A stretch of DNA of 64,000 bases, from assembly GCF_003573695.1 (NCBI RefSeq), contig NC_039358.1:160260920-160324919 (forward strand), in the 5' to 3' direction. The position numbers and the translations under genes were made by a program. Position 1 is the stretch's first letter. The number at the start of each line of letters is the position of its first letter. Below are positions 1 to 10,885 of the stretch, piece by piece. The notes under the pieces are model-generated. The model made no database searches and was not told the origin of the DNA. It worked only from the letters and a program-made list of their open reading frames with translations. This stretch comes from Papaver somniferum (lineage: Eukaryota > Streptophyta > Magnoliopsida > Ranunculales > Papaveraceae).

Positions 1-1764
1 TCAAATGTTGGGATCCATTAAAACTCCATCGTAAACAAAATTAATACAAAAACCCTAATTTTTTAAAAATTGGTACAAAAACCTTTTTTGATGAAACCAA
101 CATTTAAATTTGGGGGTTTTTGTGTTAATTTTGTTTTGATGGGGTTTTTGTGTTACTTTTGTTTTGATGGGTTTTTTGTGGAAGGATGGGGATTATAACT
201 CGCGGACCGTAAAAAAAGAAAAAAAACTACCTGCAGTTGCAGTGCACATAAACTGTCGCCCACAGCATGTACTTTGCGCACCATACGTAAGTATGCGTTT
301 GGCACCTAACCAGGTTGGAGGTTTCGCAAGTTGAGGTTTCGCTGCGATGGGGATGGTTATTTCACTAATTATTCCCGAAAGACTATTCCTGAAAAGTCAT
401 AAAACTCGGTCTAAAATTTGTCTGCTTAGCTGTGTTCAAATTAAGGAAACATCAATTCCCCCACCACCAATGTGCAAAGAAGGATGCATAATTCTAACTA
501 CCAGCTTGAAGTAGATGAAACACCAAAATCTTTTTTTATCTGGTGGCGATCTTAAATATCTTTGATCCCATTTGGAATAAAAGCAGTTCCTACGGGGAAA
601 GCTAGCGTCTAATCAAAAGTTTTTTTGATATGAACATCTAAAACCACCTGTTGGTTAAATTGGACGTTAATCATCTTATTATAAGTTAGATTGGAATCGT
701 TTTCAAACCAGCAGATAAGAAGATGAGTTATCTTACACAAACAAAATTAAAATAGAGATTATTGGATAAGAAGAAGATACAAATAGTACAATTAAGCAAT
801 GGAAACAAGGAGAAGGACAAGTTTTATTGTCAGCATTCTGTGATTCAGCATCAATGATGGGACCCATACACCATGCTTAACTGGTAGATAAGCCACGTTA
901 TACACTACTTAATATATTAATTCATTGAAGATTAGAGTTTGATAACAAGAAAATGAACACAATAAAAACAGCAGGTATCATTTATCAATTATCAACATCA
1001 ATCAACAGTTAATTAGCTGGTTGTTTGATTAATGTCAAGTTGGGTATCGAGGAAAGTAGCTTTATGTTGGATTTCAGAATAAACAAAACCAATAAACATA
1101 AGTCGAGCCACTTATGGTTCATTATAAGAAGCAAGGAAAATTTTGTGATCATAAAATTAGAAGAAGATTGTAAAGGAAAAGGCAGAGAAAAATGGATTTC
1201 AACCCAAGTACTAATAAGGTAAGGATCTAACCACGTATTGATTAGTAATTTAGTGTAAGTTGAATAGAAAAGGAAAATTATGATATCAATCATGATTTGC
1301 AGCTGACTAAAAGATTGGATATTAGAATTCTTAGTGAACTCTTTTGATTGGTAGAAAAAGGATTTTGATTATCAGCTCAACTTATATTGTGTGTTTAATT
1401 TCATTTTTGTTAGTTTGATGGATGGACTTAAATTTTCTACAAACGAAGATTACAGGTTCTGTTAATTGGACTATAAACTTGGTTTTGTTAACAATTTCTT
1501 AGATGAGATGCAAATCCCTGTGATCTTTTTTCTTCTCTTTACGAAATTGACTATATATGAAAGGGACATCTTTACTTTCAATCTGTCCCGTGACCAGGGT
1601 ACACGCACTTTAGGTCTTAACCACATGAAGAACCAGCAGGCTCTCCTTTTTGATTAATTTATCATGAGATTTAGAATGGAAGTAAACTAAGTGATCAAAA
1701 ACTGCTGTAAACTTCAACTTAATTTCCATCCGGAGCTAATTTTCTTGTTAACTCTTTCATTTCA
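1..1764. other. Gene-poor 5' flank of the formiminotransferase-like gene
   Basis: A+T-rich sequence without a convincing coding region. The short open frames, such as 1,466-1,657, have no recognisable domain and no support from neighbours. The stretch just before 1,765 should contain the promoter and 5' untranslated region of the gene, but I cannot point to a clear TATA box. The first 170 bases contain the small repeats listed separately. Confidence 0.6.
36..170. repeat. Small inverted repeat with a 28-bp tandem duplication
   Basis: Bases 36-55 are the reverse complement of 114-133 with one mismatch in 20. From about 113 to 170 a 28-bp unit rich in GTTTTTGTG and TTTTGATGG is present twice in tandem. 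The arrangement could be the end of a small inverted-repeat element or a decayed simple repeat; no target duplication is visible because the window begins here. Confidence 0.5.
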
Positions 1765-3018
1765 ATGGAAAACAAGAAGATGAAGAAGAACACAACAGAT
1801 GAGCAATCCATGCTCCTTTGTTGTAAGCTCTACATATCTGAATCAAGAAACCTGGCCGCCCTCGACTCAATCGAACGAGCAGCAGCACTGCACCGGGAGA
1901 CTGTGATAATGGACAAATTTGAAGATCGTGCATATAACCGTGTTCGGTATACTCTTGTGTCCTATGTGATTCATGACACTACTACAGACAGTCCAATCTA
2001 CAGCCCGCTGCAACAAACTGTCCTTGCTATGGTTGAGGCTGCCTACCAAGCCATAAACCTAGAACAGCACTCAGGAGCACACCCTCGGCTTGGTGTTGTT
2101 GACCATATCTGTTTTCATCCCCTTGGCCGAGAAAAGTTGGAAGAAGCAGCTTGGCTTGCTAAATTGGTAGCAGGAGATATAGGCAACCAGCTCCAAGGTA
2201 TTACCCTTTATATCAGTTGTAATATGACTAGAAGTTGATTATCTTTATTTTGACTTAATCACGACGTTAGGGGTATGAAACAGTTAACCAGAGTTATCAA
2301 GTGGCCAAATAATTTGATTCATATGAATTTCTTTATTTTGGTCTGAATCGTATGAGAAGTTATCAGTCCTGCAACTCATGTTTTTTAATTTTGATGAACG
2401 TAGTCCTGCATTTCCATGAAAAGTTATTTAATTTGAAATGCAGACCATTGTTTTGATTCTGATAACTTTTGTAGTTACCAAGGCTTTGATATATGCATTG
2501 TAGTGCCAGTATTTCTCTATGAAGCAGCACACCCAACAGGCAAAGCCCTCGACGCCATCCGACGTGTTCTAGGGTATTTCCGCCCAAATTACATGGGTAG
2601 CCAGTGGGCAGGATGGGCATTGCCAGAAGTTCTCAACGAGAATCCTGATGAGGGTCCAACCCAAGTACCTCGAGCTAGAGGTATTGTAGTAATTGGTGCA
2701 AGTCCTTGGGTTCGAACATTCAATGTACCCGTCATGTCTACCAATGTATCGATCACAAGAAGAATCGCTCGAAAGGTGAGTGCTCGAGGTGGTGGGCTTC
2801 CTACTGTCCAGGCTATGGGTCTTGTTCATGGTGAGGATTCAACTGAAATAGCATGCAACCTCTTGGAGCCAAACAGGGTCGGAGCTGATCGTGTGCAGCA
2901 CCAAATTGGTCTTCTTGCAGCTGAGGAAGGATTGGATGTTGAGGAGGGCTATTTTACTGATTATTCACCAGAAATGATTCTTGAGAAGTATAAGAAATTA
3001 GTATCTACAAATCAATAA
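1765..3018 (+). CDS. Formiminotransferase-like protein (FTCD N-terminal fold), two exons
   Basis: Exon 1 is 1,765-2,197 and exon 2 is 2,504-3,018. Splicing G|TG makes a valine codon and gives a 315-residue protein. The product resembles the plant formimidoyltransferase-cyclodeaminase-like family (Arabidopsis At2g20830 type): the two formiminotransferase subdomains without the cyclodeaminase half. The N-terminal subdomain covers about residues 17-145 and includes HSGAHPRLGVVD (102-113), the HxGxHPRxGxxD pattern that lines the folate/formimino site in animal FTCD. The second exon carries the C-terminal subdomain (VPVFLYEAAHPTGKALD, ISTNVSITRRIA-like core, HGEDSTEIACNLL). In animals this domain moves a formimino group from formiminoglutamate to tetrahydrofolate; the substrate in plants is not settled. 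The ATG at 1,765 is followed directly by the conserved LCCKLYISESRN region, so no upstream exon is needed. No transit peptide is evident, which suggests a cytosolic protein. It has no stops or frameshifts. Confidence 0.9.
2198..2503 (+). other. Intron of the formiminotransferase-like gene
   Basis: The 306-bp intron starts with GTATTA after CAAG and ends with a T-rich stretch and TTGTAG. Its placement is supported by protein continuity: the family has a conserved junction between the DIGNQLQ and VPVFLY segments, and the phase-1 join restores it exactly. The intron itself contains in-frame stops. Confidence 0.88.
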
Positions 3019-5339
3019 TTAAGAATAAAACTCAAAGGACTTAACCTCAAACTCCGTAACCATCCCTGAATACTATGTAAATTGTTAAAATAAAGAAAGA
3101 GTGTCATGTTTGTGCACATCATATATCCTAGTGTTTTTATAAGGATGGAGTGTAATATCTGTTGCACGCTTCCAACGCACCCCACATTCGAGATTGTGAA
3201 AACTACTATAACCTCCTAGAAGCCCCACAAAATGGATCCTTCACTATCAGTTCCATTTTTTTTTCACATTTTGATATTTCTAGGCCCAAAATTTTAGAAT
3301 TGGGAGCTTGTTAATAAAAAATTTATTTCATAATACCAAGACTGCCCTTTAATATATATAGTTAATAAAACTAGGTTTCGGTTTCATTTTCTTTTTCACT
3401 TTCTCTCTCTCTTTCTCTCTCTCATTTTCTTTTTCTCTCTCTCAGACGAACAAACAGGCCGAGAACACGATTTCTAATCGAAATTTCAGTGATAAATGAT
3501 TTCATAACTTAGATCTAAGCTTTACAAACAAAGATGATTATCTAAACATAAATTCGAAATCAACATCAGTTGTTTTTCGGAGATTCAATGAAAATCAATG
3601 GATAATCATTATCAGCGGGAACTGAATATGAAGATTCTCCTAGAAAATCAAATCGAACAGGTAAAATCTCAATTCAATCGGTTGATTTAATTCTTAGATT
3701 TCGATTTTTATTTTCTGAAAAATTATTTGGGAAACTTTAATCGTCAGATTTCAGTTCAAATCGGTTACTGAAATCATAATCAGAGTGATTTCTCTGTTAC
3801 TGAAATTCTAACTCTCTCTTCTCCAGATCTCGGCTCCGGCGAAATTATTCAACGATTTTTCATCTTTTTAAGCTCAGATTCGTTCATCAGCAGTGAAAGA
3901 TCGAGAAGATTTCATCACCGGAAATCATCAGACTTGTTTCATGATCGAGGAGATCTGTTTTGAATGAGTTCTTTGTTTGTGTTAAAGAAGATCGAGAAAA
4001 TCACCAGCAGTGAAATATCGAGAAGACTTCATCACCGGAAATGATGAACATGTAAATGTATTATGTTGCAATCATTTTAATTCATTCTTTTCTAGGGTTT
4101 TCTTTCTTCTCTATAGATTACATCTCAGAGTTCCAACATTTTTTTTTGTTTTTATTGATTTATAGATTAATTATTCGATTAACAACTTAATCTACCGATC
4201 AATTTGATCTAGTCATTTAATCTGGATTTCTCAGTTGATTCAAAGACATCTCATGTATTTGATTGAATTGTTCTTGTTTGAAATCGATTTGATTTATTTT
4301 TCATATGCTCTTTTAGATCTGGAAAAACGATAATAAATTTGTTATTAGAAGAAGAAGATGTGTTCGAAGCGATGAAAAAATTATTTTTACTCTGCATTTT
4401 TGAATTTTTTATGTAATTATTTAGAGCAATTTTATCTCAATTTCGTTTTTTTTTTGTCAAAACTGTAGAAGAGAGGAAGAAATGGCTTTCTGCAGGGTTT
4501 GTTGGTGTGGCCGTGTGCAGAAGATACATAAATGGAGTTGGTGGTTCAGGTGGTGCTCAGTTGGTCTTGTAGGTGATTGCAGAAGGCTGGTGCTGGTTGT
4601 TTACAGCTGCATTTACAGGGATTGCAAATTTTAGATGAATATTTAGGCTTGAGTGAATGAATGGAAGAGTTGAGCTGCAACTGCAGTTGAGGTGAAGCTA
4701 AAATGATTGTCGTGTCTAGCTAATGGCTTGTGGTACTGGTGGTATGGAGGCAAGAATGGAGGTATATGCTGCAGCTGAAATGGCTTGAATGAATTATCTG
4801 AAGTAGATGTTGGTTGCAGCTAGAGTTGGAGCTGAAATGGCTTGATTAAATTACCTGAAGTAGATGTTTGACTGAATTATCTTCTGCAAAACTATTGTAT
4901 TCAGTCACTCACAAACAGTGGTTGTATGTTGAAATTATCAAACTGTTTTGTGCCAACCAACTGGAGGTAAAGGTAGACTTACTGAGGCAAGCTCTCTTTT
5001 AAACTCCTTATGTTTACATCACTATTTGTTTAAAACTTTCCATAGAGTTTTAGGAAAAGTCATGAACCTTTTGTTGGTAGGAAACCCACCTTTTGATGAA
5101 ATTGTGTTGCAATCAACATGTGTATCTACTAGTTACACATGCAAAAAAGCATGTGTATTTTTTAGTTACAAATGCATTATGATGTGTAATTTCTGGTTAC
5201 ACTTTCATTTTGGATGTGTAATTGATGATTACACATGCATTTAAGTATGGGTATCTTCTGATTACACTTCCTTAAATGATTCTGCTCTAGTCGCCGATAA
5301 TTGCCGATTACACATGCATTTAAGTATGTGTATCTGTTG
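3019..5339. other. 3' flank and intergenic sequence
   Basis: Candidate polyadenylation signals AATAAA lie at 3,024-3,029 and 3,089-3,094. Beyond about 3,290 the sequence is A+T-rich, with a pyrimidine run at 3,384-3,443 (CTCTCT repeats) of the sort found in plant promoters and 5' leaders. No protein of known type follows; the 98-codon frame at 4,948-5,244 has no recognisable domain. This could be a decayed gene leader or a non-coding transcript, but nothing in the sequence settles it. Confidence 0.55.
4774..4870. repeat. Two 40-bp direct repeats, period 57
   Basis: The segment 4,774-4,813 (starting GCTGAAATGGCTTGA) recurs at 4,831-4,870 with a few substitutions; the unit ends GAAGTAGATGTT. 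It lies in non-coding sequence between the gene and the retrotransposon nest. Confidence 0.75.
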
Positions 5340-5344
5340 ATTAC
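5100..5344. repeat. Degenerate minisatellite with TTACACATGCA core
   Basis: About six diverged copies of a motif pairing TTACACATGCATT with GTATGTGTATCT follow one another. Several copies include the partial palindrome ACACATGC/GCATGTGT. The outer gypsy element interrupts the array exactly inside a GATTAC copy, so ATTAC at 5,340-5,344 is the expected left target-site duplication. Confidence 0.7.
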
Positions 5345-7602
5345 TGTAGCGCCCCAAAAGCTAGCAGTTGGCTAATCCAAGAGATTAACTGAATAAAGAG
5401 GCACTAAGGATCTAAATCATTGTTTTGGGGTAAAAACTGATTCTGCTGTTTTTGGTAAATTTGGGGTGTGTTGAATGAGAAACGAATTCAAACCCTAAAC
5501 AAATGCATTGCACGTGAGACTTTTAGATTCGAGAGATCAATCTGTAAGACTCTGTCCTAAATCAAGAAATGGTCGTTCCAGATTCAATTCAGTCACAAGG
5601 TGAAGGAAAAGCGTTGATCTTAGAGAAGGAAGCGAAGAAGGTGTTTGAGATCAGAATGTTGAATTATGAAGGTGTGGCTGTTTTATGACTTGTATCAGAA
5701 TATGGTTTCTGGATACCTGTGTTGATAACACTTGTTGTTCTTTTTGAAGTAGGTTGAAAACCTATTTATACAATTCATTGAGCGCACCCTGATCTCATAG
5801 GAAGTGGAGGAAGTTAAGTAGTGGAGAAGTGGAGTTGTGCGGAAAGTGGTGATCATCGTGTTTCCGTTATGAGGGAAGACTGGTCACACTTTCACCCACT
5901 ACTCTCATTACTGTTAACCGTCCGTTCTTTCCTGACACTTTCTCGTAATGGCGCGTTGCACGCTGCACGCTGTAAGGCGCCAGACCAATACCCAGTGAGC
6001 ATCCCCCAGTTTGTGACATGTTTGATGTCTCGAGTGAATGGGTCAAGTCATGAGACTCGCGATAAAATCAGCACATAGTGCTTTTAGGTTAAATAATAAG
6101 TTATTTGTGAAATCAATATATGCATAACATCACTTATAATCAATGTATATGAAGCATCACTTTCAAACAAGCAACTGAAAAATAATCGATGTGCAGGAAA
6201 CATCGTTGCTTAGAGCTCGATTGAATCAGTCGCGAATTGAGCGTCTTAAAAAAGTAGCACGACCGGACACCTTTGGGTAATCGTTTGAGGACCCTATGGG
6301 CGAGCTATCACTTGGTCGATCGCTCCACGTGGATGAGGGGTGGTCGGTGACCACAATGCTATCCTGTTGGTTTTCTGAAAATAAATCTACACTATCCAAC
6401 TAGGCTAGCGAAGTTGGAGGGACGAGATGATTTGCGACAGTTATATATTGTCGTTGATGTAATTTAGGGTTTAGGGGTCGCGCGTCCAACCCTCTTTTGG
6501 GCGACCGATTCAAGGCACTGAATGTTAGTTCGAACAGGTCGATCGATCATGTGCAAAGGTGGGTTGCCGATGATCATACCGATGCCTTCGGGGCCGTCTG
6601 AAATTGGATCTAAGCCATTCGATCTGGCCGGCAAAGATGGATGGTTGTGATCGATTTGCGACAGTAGCGTGTTGCCGCAAAGCAATTTTAAGGTTTTCAA
6701 ACAGAGCGTTCACCCTACTTTGGGCAAGTGATTTGATGCGCTCTGGTCTTGCTATGAGCAAGTCGATCGACCGAGGGTGGAGTTGGGTCAACGGTGAACA
6801 CGTTAGCGCTTCTTTAATCATTCGAAGGAAGATCTAAGCCGTCCAATTAGGCTAGCTAAGTTGGACGGTCATGATGTTTCTGAGACCGTTTTGGCATGTC
6901 TTAGCTCGTTTGAGCTCTCTTTTTCAACATCGCGATCACCCATGTTAGGGTTAGCGTTCGATAGCGTTGCGAGTGTGCTAGATGGAATCTGATAGGTCGG
7001 AGTATTAGTGGGCCCGCCGGTGGTCATCATGATGATCGCTTAGTTCCGCTAGGAGTAGGCTAGGCCTATTGAATTGCGTGGCCAAATTGTGTGGTCGTGA
7101 TCGTTTCTTAAGAATGATAAAGACAGTCTAGATTTTCTTTAAGGAATTAAAACGCGTTCGATCGCGCTAAATTTTAATTAAAAAGTGTGTTAACACGCTG
7201 ATCTCTTTGTCAGAGGGTGGTGTAGCCTATGTGAGTGTTTTCATGCAGGTCTTAATACTGACACTTCGGGAGATTTATGCTACTCCGCTGCGAGTGAACA
7301 TTAATCGTCATGTCATGCCCATATTGAGTGTGCAGCTGAGAACATAGCATAGGAAAACACTAGGCAGGTCATGCATTAGTGCATAATGCAATAGGTTAAA
7401 GTTTACAGAATATCAGGGGTTGTTGCTTCAGGCACCATTCTGAATAAACTTCATAAATATGTTGAATTTCTCAATACATATGTAAGTAAAGAGGTCTGGA
7501 CACTCATTACTTTTAAATGTCCTTTATTCCTTTGCAGGATGACAACGCATTAAATACAGGGTTTTACAATTTTGACCCTGATTCTAAAAACCACCATCTA
7601 CA
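5345..7602 (-). repeat. 3' LTR of the outer gypsy element
   Basis: The 2,258-bp LTR reads, in element sense, from TGTAGATGGTGG at 7,602 to GGGGCGCTACA at 5,345. Its start and first 60 bases match the LTRs at 39,136 and 53,679 (TGTTGATGGTGG, then AAAATTGTAAAACC and TTTAATGCG), so outer element and pol-less element belong to one LTR family. The middle contains the CGATCG- and GGTCGATC-rich stretch shared with the pol-less copy in inverse orientation. Confidence 0.85.
5761..5770 (-). promoter_or_regulatory. TATA box of the outer gypsy LTR
   Basis: The minus strand reads TATAAATAGG. The same sequence occurs at 55,883-55,892 in the related 3' LTR of the pol-less element, in the same surroundings (TTGTATAAATAGGTT), which supports it as the LTR promoter separating U3 from R. 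Confidence 0.7.
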
Positions 7603-7618
7603 TTAAGTCCCCTGCTTA
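7603..7618 (-). other. Polypurine tract of the outer gypsy element
   Basis: Minus-strand sequence TAAGCAGGGGACTTAA directly abuts the LTR start TGTAGATGG. Nearly the same tract precedes the 3' LTRs at 20,376 and 53,679, so it is the plus-strand primer site of this lineage. Confidence 0.85.
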
Positions 7619-8030
7619 ACAAGTAATAGTGACTCTATTGCGGGGTAAGCACTAGATTATGACAATCAAGCAATAAAATGATCAAGTTAAAGTAAATAAA
7701 TATTACCAGGAAGTGACCGTTTCCCTGAATTTGGAACAACGACTGCCTTGAATCCTCCAGATATGTCGGTTATGTCATGCCAAGACCTGGAGCTGGGATG
7801 AATGCATTCTTTCTTTGACCATCCAACGGTTTTTTCCTGGTTCTTAATTAGGGTTTCAACAAGAAACATGACTTGTTTGGTGTTGAATCCTCGTTTATCG
7901 GATAAATCTTGTTGCAGTCATACAATCCTCTTTTAGGGTTTCCGCCGTGCACATACATATACAGGGGAAACTGAGAAACTCTCTTCGCTTTAGAATAAGG
8001 ACTCTCTTGCCGATCCCATCTGCTTTCATC
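7619..8030. other. Non-coding spacer inside the outer gypsy element
   Basis: About 400 bases between the PPT and the antisense ORF. If the antisense ORF is transcribed from the + strand, this would be its leader region. No recognisable coding sequence. Confidence 0.5.
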
Positions 8031-8929
8031 ATGCCAGACATAAGTGGATCATCTTCTTCGACTCAGACAGATCCTTCTACCAAACACAAATTTTTTCTGA
8101 TTTTGAAGTGGTGATTCTTCTTTTTATTTTGGCGTCTAATCATTCTTTTCTTTTAGAGCGGTCGAATCCCTGAGCATTGTGAAGATTCTCCTGTCCGAAT
8201 CATTCGAGTCAAGAAGATCATACCGGTATATTTTTCACTGGTGAATATGTATTCGTTTGTCATGGCCAGTAGGTAATGAGATCTTTTTTTTGTAGAGGTA
8301 TCCGTCTGGAACATGTGTAACAGTGGTTGACGACGACGATTTAACCACTCCTCTCCCTTCAAGCTCAAACATGCCTACTGCTGACCTGGAAGACGCTGAT
8401 TTGGGTATCTCCTCCTACGAGTACCCCAATGCAAGCTTGACTTTCGATGTTCACATGAGATGTTTATCTTCTAGTTACAGGGTTGTTGGCGATTTTCTTG
8501 TGAGGAAGGAGTTCGTGCCTTTGTACACAAAAATATGGAGAAGGTACGACCATATTGCAACCAGGAACGTGGTGCGGCATTGCTCGTATGCTTTAGTTAC
8601 CACAGTGAACTGTCTTCTACCCATGGTTGCCGAGATGAAAGTTACATCCATATGTGATGTTATTGAATCAACTGTTGAAAGGTAGGAAGACATGATATCT
8701 ACCTGTGAATCCATGGGTTCAACGTGGGATGGTTGCGGCACGCCTTGACATTATCAAAGTTGACCGAGCCGGTATCATCGCCAATGTCGTTCCTGCTGCG
8801 AAATCTATCTTGGAAGAGGAAAAGGCTCTGGCTGCGGAATCTGAGAAGGTGGAACAGGCGATCCAAAACTTGAAGAGTAGGACTGAAAGGTATCAGGAGA
8901 GGCTGAAAATGATGCTTTCAAGGAACTAA
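8031..8929 (+). pseudogene. Antisense ORF of the outer gypsy: C-terminal module of a PMD-type protein, with introns
   Basis: This region is coded on the strand opposite to the outer element. A candidate start (MPDISGSSSSTQ) at 8,031 runs into a stop, but plant-type splice signals allow a longer product. Acceptor TTTTAG ends at 8,156; exon 8,157-8,225 gives 23 codons; donor GGTATAT at 8,226; acceptor TTTTTTTGTAG ends at 8,295; the reading frame then stays open to 8,685. It encodes a serine- and aspartate-rich stretch, then VVGDFLVRKEFVPLYTKIW (8,481-8,537) and RYDHIAT. A separate frame at 8,705-8,929 encodes a charged coiled coil (KSILEEEKALAAESEKVEQ). The same module sits antisense in the gypsy copies at 16,962-17,572 and 43,257-43,784. 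The PMD itself is absent here. I call it a pseudogene because of the stop at 8,683-8,685. Confidence 0.65.
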
Positions 8930-9182
8930 TACTTGTTGGATGGCCTTTTCTGAGCCGTACTTACATTTTATTGTTTTAAATAAGTAGGCATAATAACGTT
9001 TTGATCGTCTTTTTTTTGGGGTTTTGAACCTTGCTTTGGAAATTGAATTGCATTGGGTTTTGGTAAACGAATGGAGTTTACATTAATATGCTTTAACTAA
9101 TGAAGAATTTGATAACTAAGATATGAGAAGAATAAAAATGCCTGATTGTTGCGTCGTAAGGCAGCGAGGGATAAAATAATGG
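8930..9182. other. Spacer between antisense ORF and integrase
   Basis: Short A+T-rich stretch lying tail-to-tail between the antisense ORF and the integrase stop. It resembles the corresponding spacer at 16,767-16,961. No features seen. Confidence 0.5.
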
Positions 9183-9844
9183 TTAGGCGTAGTATGCCTT
9201 GAGCCACTTTCCGTTGATGACTGCTTCTAATTTACCTCCATCCTCTTTGACAATCTTATAGTATCCACTGTTATAAGCCTTGGTGATCACGTAGGGACCT
9301 TCCCATTTTAGAGAAAACTTTGGTGCGGACATGTCTTGCCGAATGTGCTTAGTAGTCTTCAACACCAGATCTCCTACTTTAAAAACTCGTGGCTTTACTG
9401 ATTTATTATAGGCTCTCGAGATCCTGATTCTGTATGCTTGAGTGTGTTCTTCCGCTTTAACTCTCCTGGAGTCCAAAGTATCCAATTCCACAATTCTGGA
9501 ACTTGATGCTTTGACCTCATTCCATTGGACTCCACTCGTTGCTGCAATTCTAGTTGAGGGGATTTTAATCTCTGCTGGGAGGATTGCGTCCGCGCCATAG
9601 ACAAGTGAATAAGGAGAGACTCCCTTAGAGCTCTTAGGCGCCGCTCGATACGCCCACAACGCCATTGGAAGTTGCTCGTGCCATGTCCTGGGATTATCGT
9701 GCGTTGTTCGACTGAGAATTCGAATCAGAGTTTTGTTAGTGCTTTCAGCTTGTCCATTCCCTTGAGGGTAGTAAAGAGTAGAGAAAATCTGTTTAACTCC
9801 ATATTCTTCAAGAAGCTCTCGTACTTGCTTGTTGGAAAAGGGTG
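9183..9844 (-). pseudogene. Outer gypsy integrase, C-terminal two thirds (split copy)
   Basis: The minus-strand frame begins with PFSNKQVRELLEEYG and runs without a stop to AYYA*. It contains the catalytic glutamate in QAESTNK, the conserved ALWAYR and VYGADAILPAEI blocks, and a GPY/F-type C-terminal module (LKWEGPYVITKA) before the end. No chromodomain follows, as expected for Tat/Athila lineages. The first two acidic residues of the D,D,E triad are on the other side of the nest at 58,198-58,444. It is 77-80% similar by eye to the integrase at 15,888-16,766. Insertion of the copia element inactivated it. Confidence 0.9.
9840..9844. other. Left target-site duplication of the minus-strand copia element
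   Basis: GGGTG here corresponds to GGGGG at 58,193-58,197. The pre-insertion sequence inferred from the integrase frame is AAAAGGGGGTACC, so the left copy has one later substitution. Confidence 0.75.
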
Positions 9845-10084
9845 TGAAAAAGTGGGGTACAACGACCACACCCAATATTTCGCTTAGCGATCTATATGGA
9901 AAAACTCCAATATACTTTCTAGAGAATCAACTAGACAGTCAGACTCAATCTAGACAAAAAGTATATCAAAGAGTTTATATCTCAATCTCTCGATTTGATA
10001 TATACTCAAGCAAATAGAAATCTGCGAGTCTTTATCAAATAGTAGAGAGATAACTTGGATGGTACCAAAGACCAATATCCAAGT
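9845..10084 (-). repeat. Minus-strand copia 3' LTR, terminal piece
   Basis: Starts TGAAAAAGTGGGG (complement of the LTR end CTTTTTCA) and matches 38,707-38,946 almost base for base, including the AATATTTCGCTTAGC block. The gypsy element at 10,085 interrupts it; the LTR resumes at 23,882. Confidence 0.88.
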
Positions 10085-10885
10085 TGTAGATGGTGGATTT
10101 TCAACTGGCCGACCATACCTTGGTTTCACAGTCCCACGCCTCCTCATTCCTTTATTTTATAATTATTCTCCATCATCTCATGGTGTTTTCCTCAGTTTCA
10201 GCGAAACCCTAATTTTGGCATATTTTCAACTGCACGTCAGAAAATATCAAAATTCTCAGAACTGAGACACGAACATCTTGGGGACACAAGCATGTTATGT
10301 TGATCGACCAAGATTGGCTCTTTGGCTTACAGAAGCCGGTCCCATCAATTTTCACAGTTTTGACTTAATTTGCACAATTGCACGTATTAGGTCCAAAACT
10401 CTTCCAAACACTTTGAATTTTCATGAAGTGATCGTCATTCGATCCCGTGACCACCCAGGGACGGTTTCATGACTCCTTGGTCGATCCCTCACCTCTTCAT
10501 AATTAATTAGGTTTTTTCACCTAAGGCTCAGACGAGCATTTTCGAATAAATGATTAAACCAACATTTGATCATTCTTTCACCAACAAATCGTCAACTCTT
10601 CAGGAGTTCTTTGTATTTTCTCATGTGAGCATATGGACACTACATGGTTGATCCACGGTCCCATGTAGTTGCTCCCTCCTTCGTCCCATGATTAAAATTC
10701 TGACGAACCATGAATTGATCATCAATTGATCAAATTAGGGTTTCTGAATCCAAGGATCATCATTCCAGATTCCAACCTTAATAATTTTACGATGACCTCA
10801 TGGTCATTAATTTTATTAATTATGCTCGGTTAAACGACCAATATTCTAATTAATATTTTTGGTACGCTTCCAGTAACCCATCAGA

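Larger units (their letters stand above)
5345..9844 (-). mobile_element. Outer Ty3/gypsy (Tat-type) element, 3' segment (level 1)
   Basis: This is the 3' part of a minus-strand gypsy element whose 5' part lies at 58,193-61,473. Going leftwards in element sense it holds the integrase C-terminal half (9,844-9,183), an antisense ORF region (8,031-8,929), the PPT and the 3' LTR. The break at 9,845/58,192 falls inside the integrase coding frame between the proline and phenylalanine of the NGTPF motif. The two halves read as one protein when the intervening 48.35 kb is left out. The 5' LTR is not in the window. Confidence 0.88.

Noticed and set aside
1466..1657. Upstream exon for the formiminotransferase-like gene
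   Set aside because: The frame has no similarity to the family, and the ATG at 1,765 already precedes the conserved N-terminus at the usual distance.
4948..5244. 98-codon + strand ORF
   Set aside because: Overlaps the TTACACATGCA minisatellite, which makes the open frame a by-product of the repeat.
9183..9844. Integrase fragment as an independent, solo gypsy remnant
   Set aside because: It ends in a target-site duplication and continues in frame at 58,198, so it is one half of a split gene, not a separate insertion.
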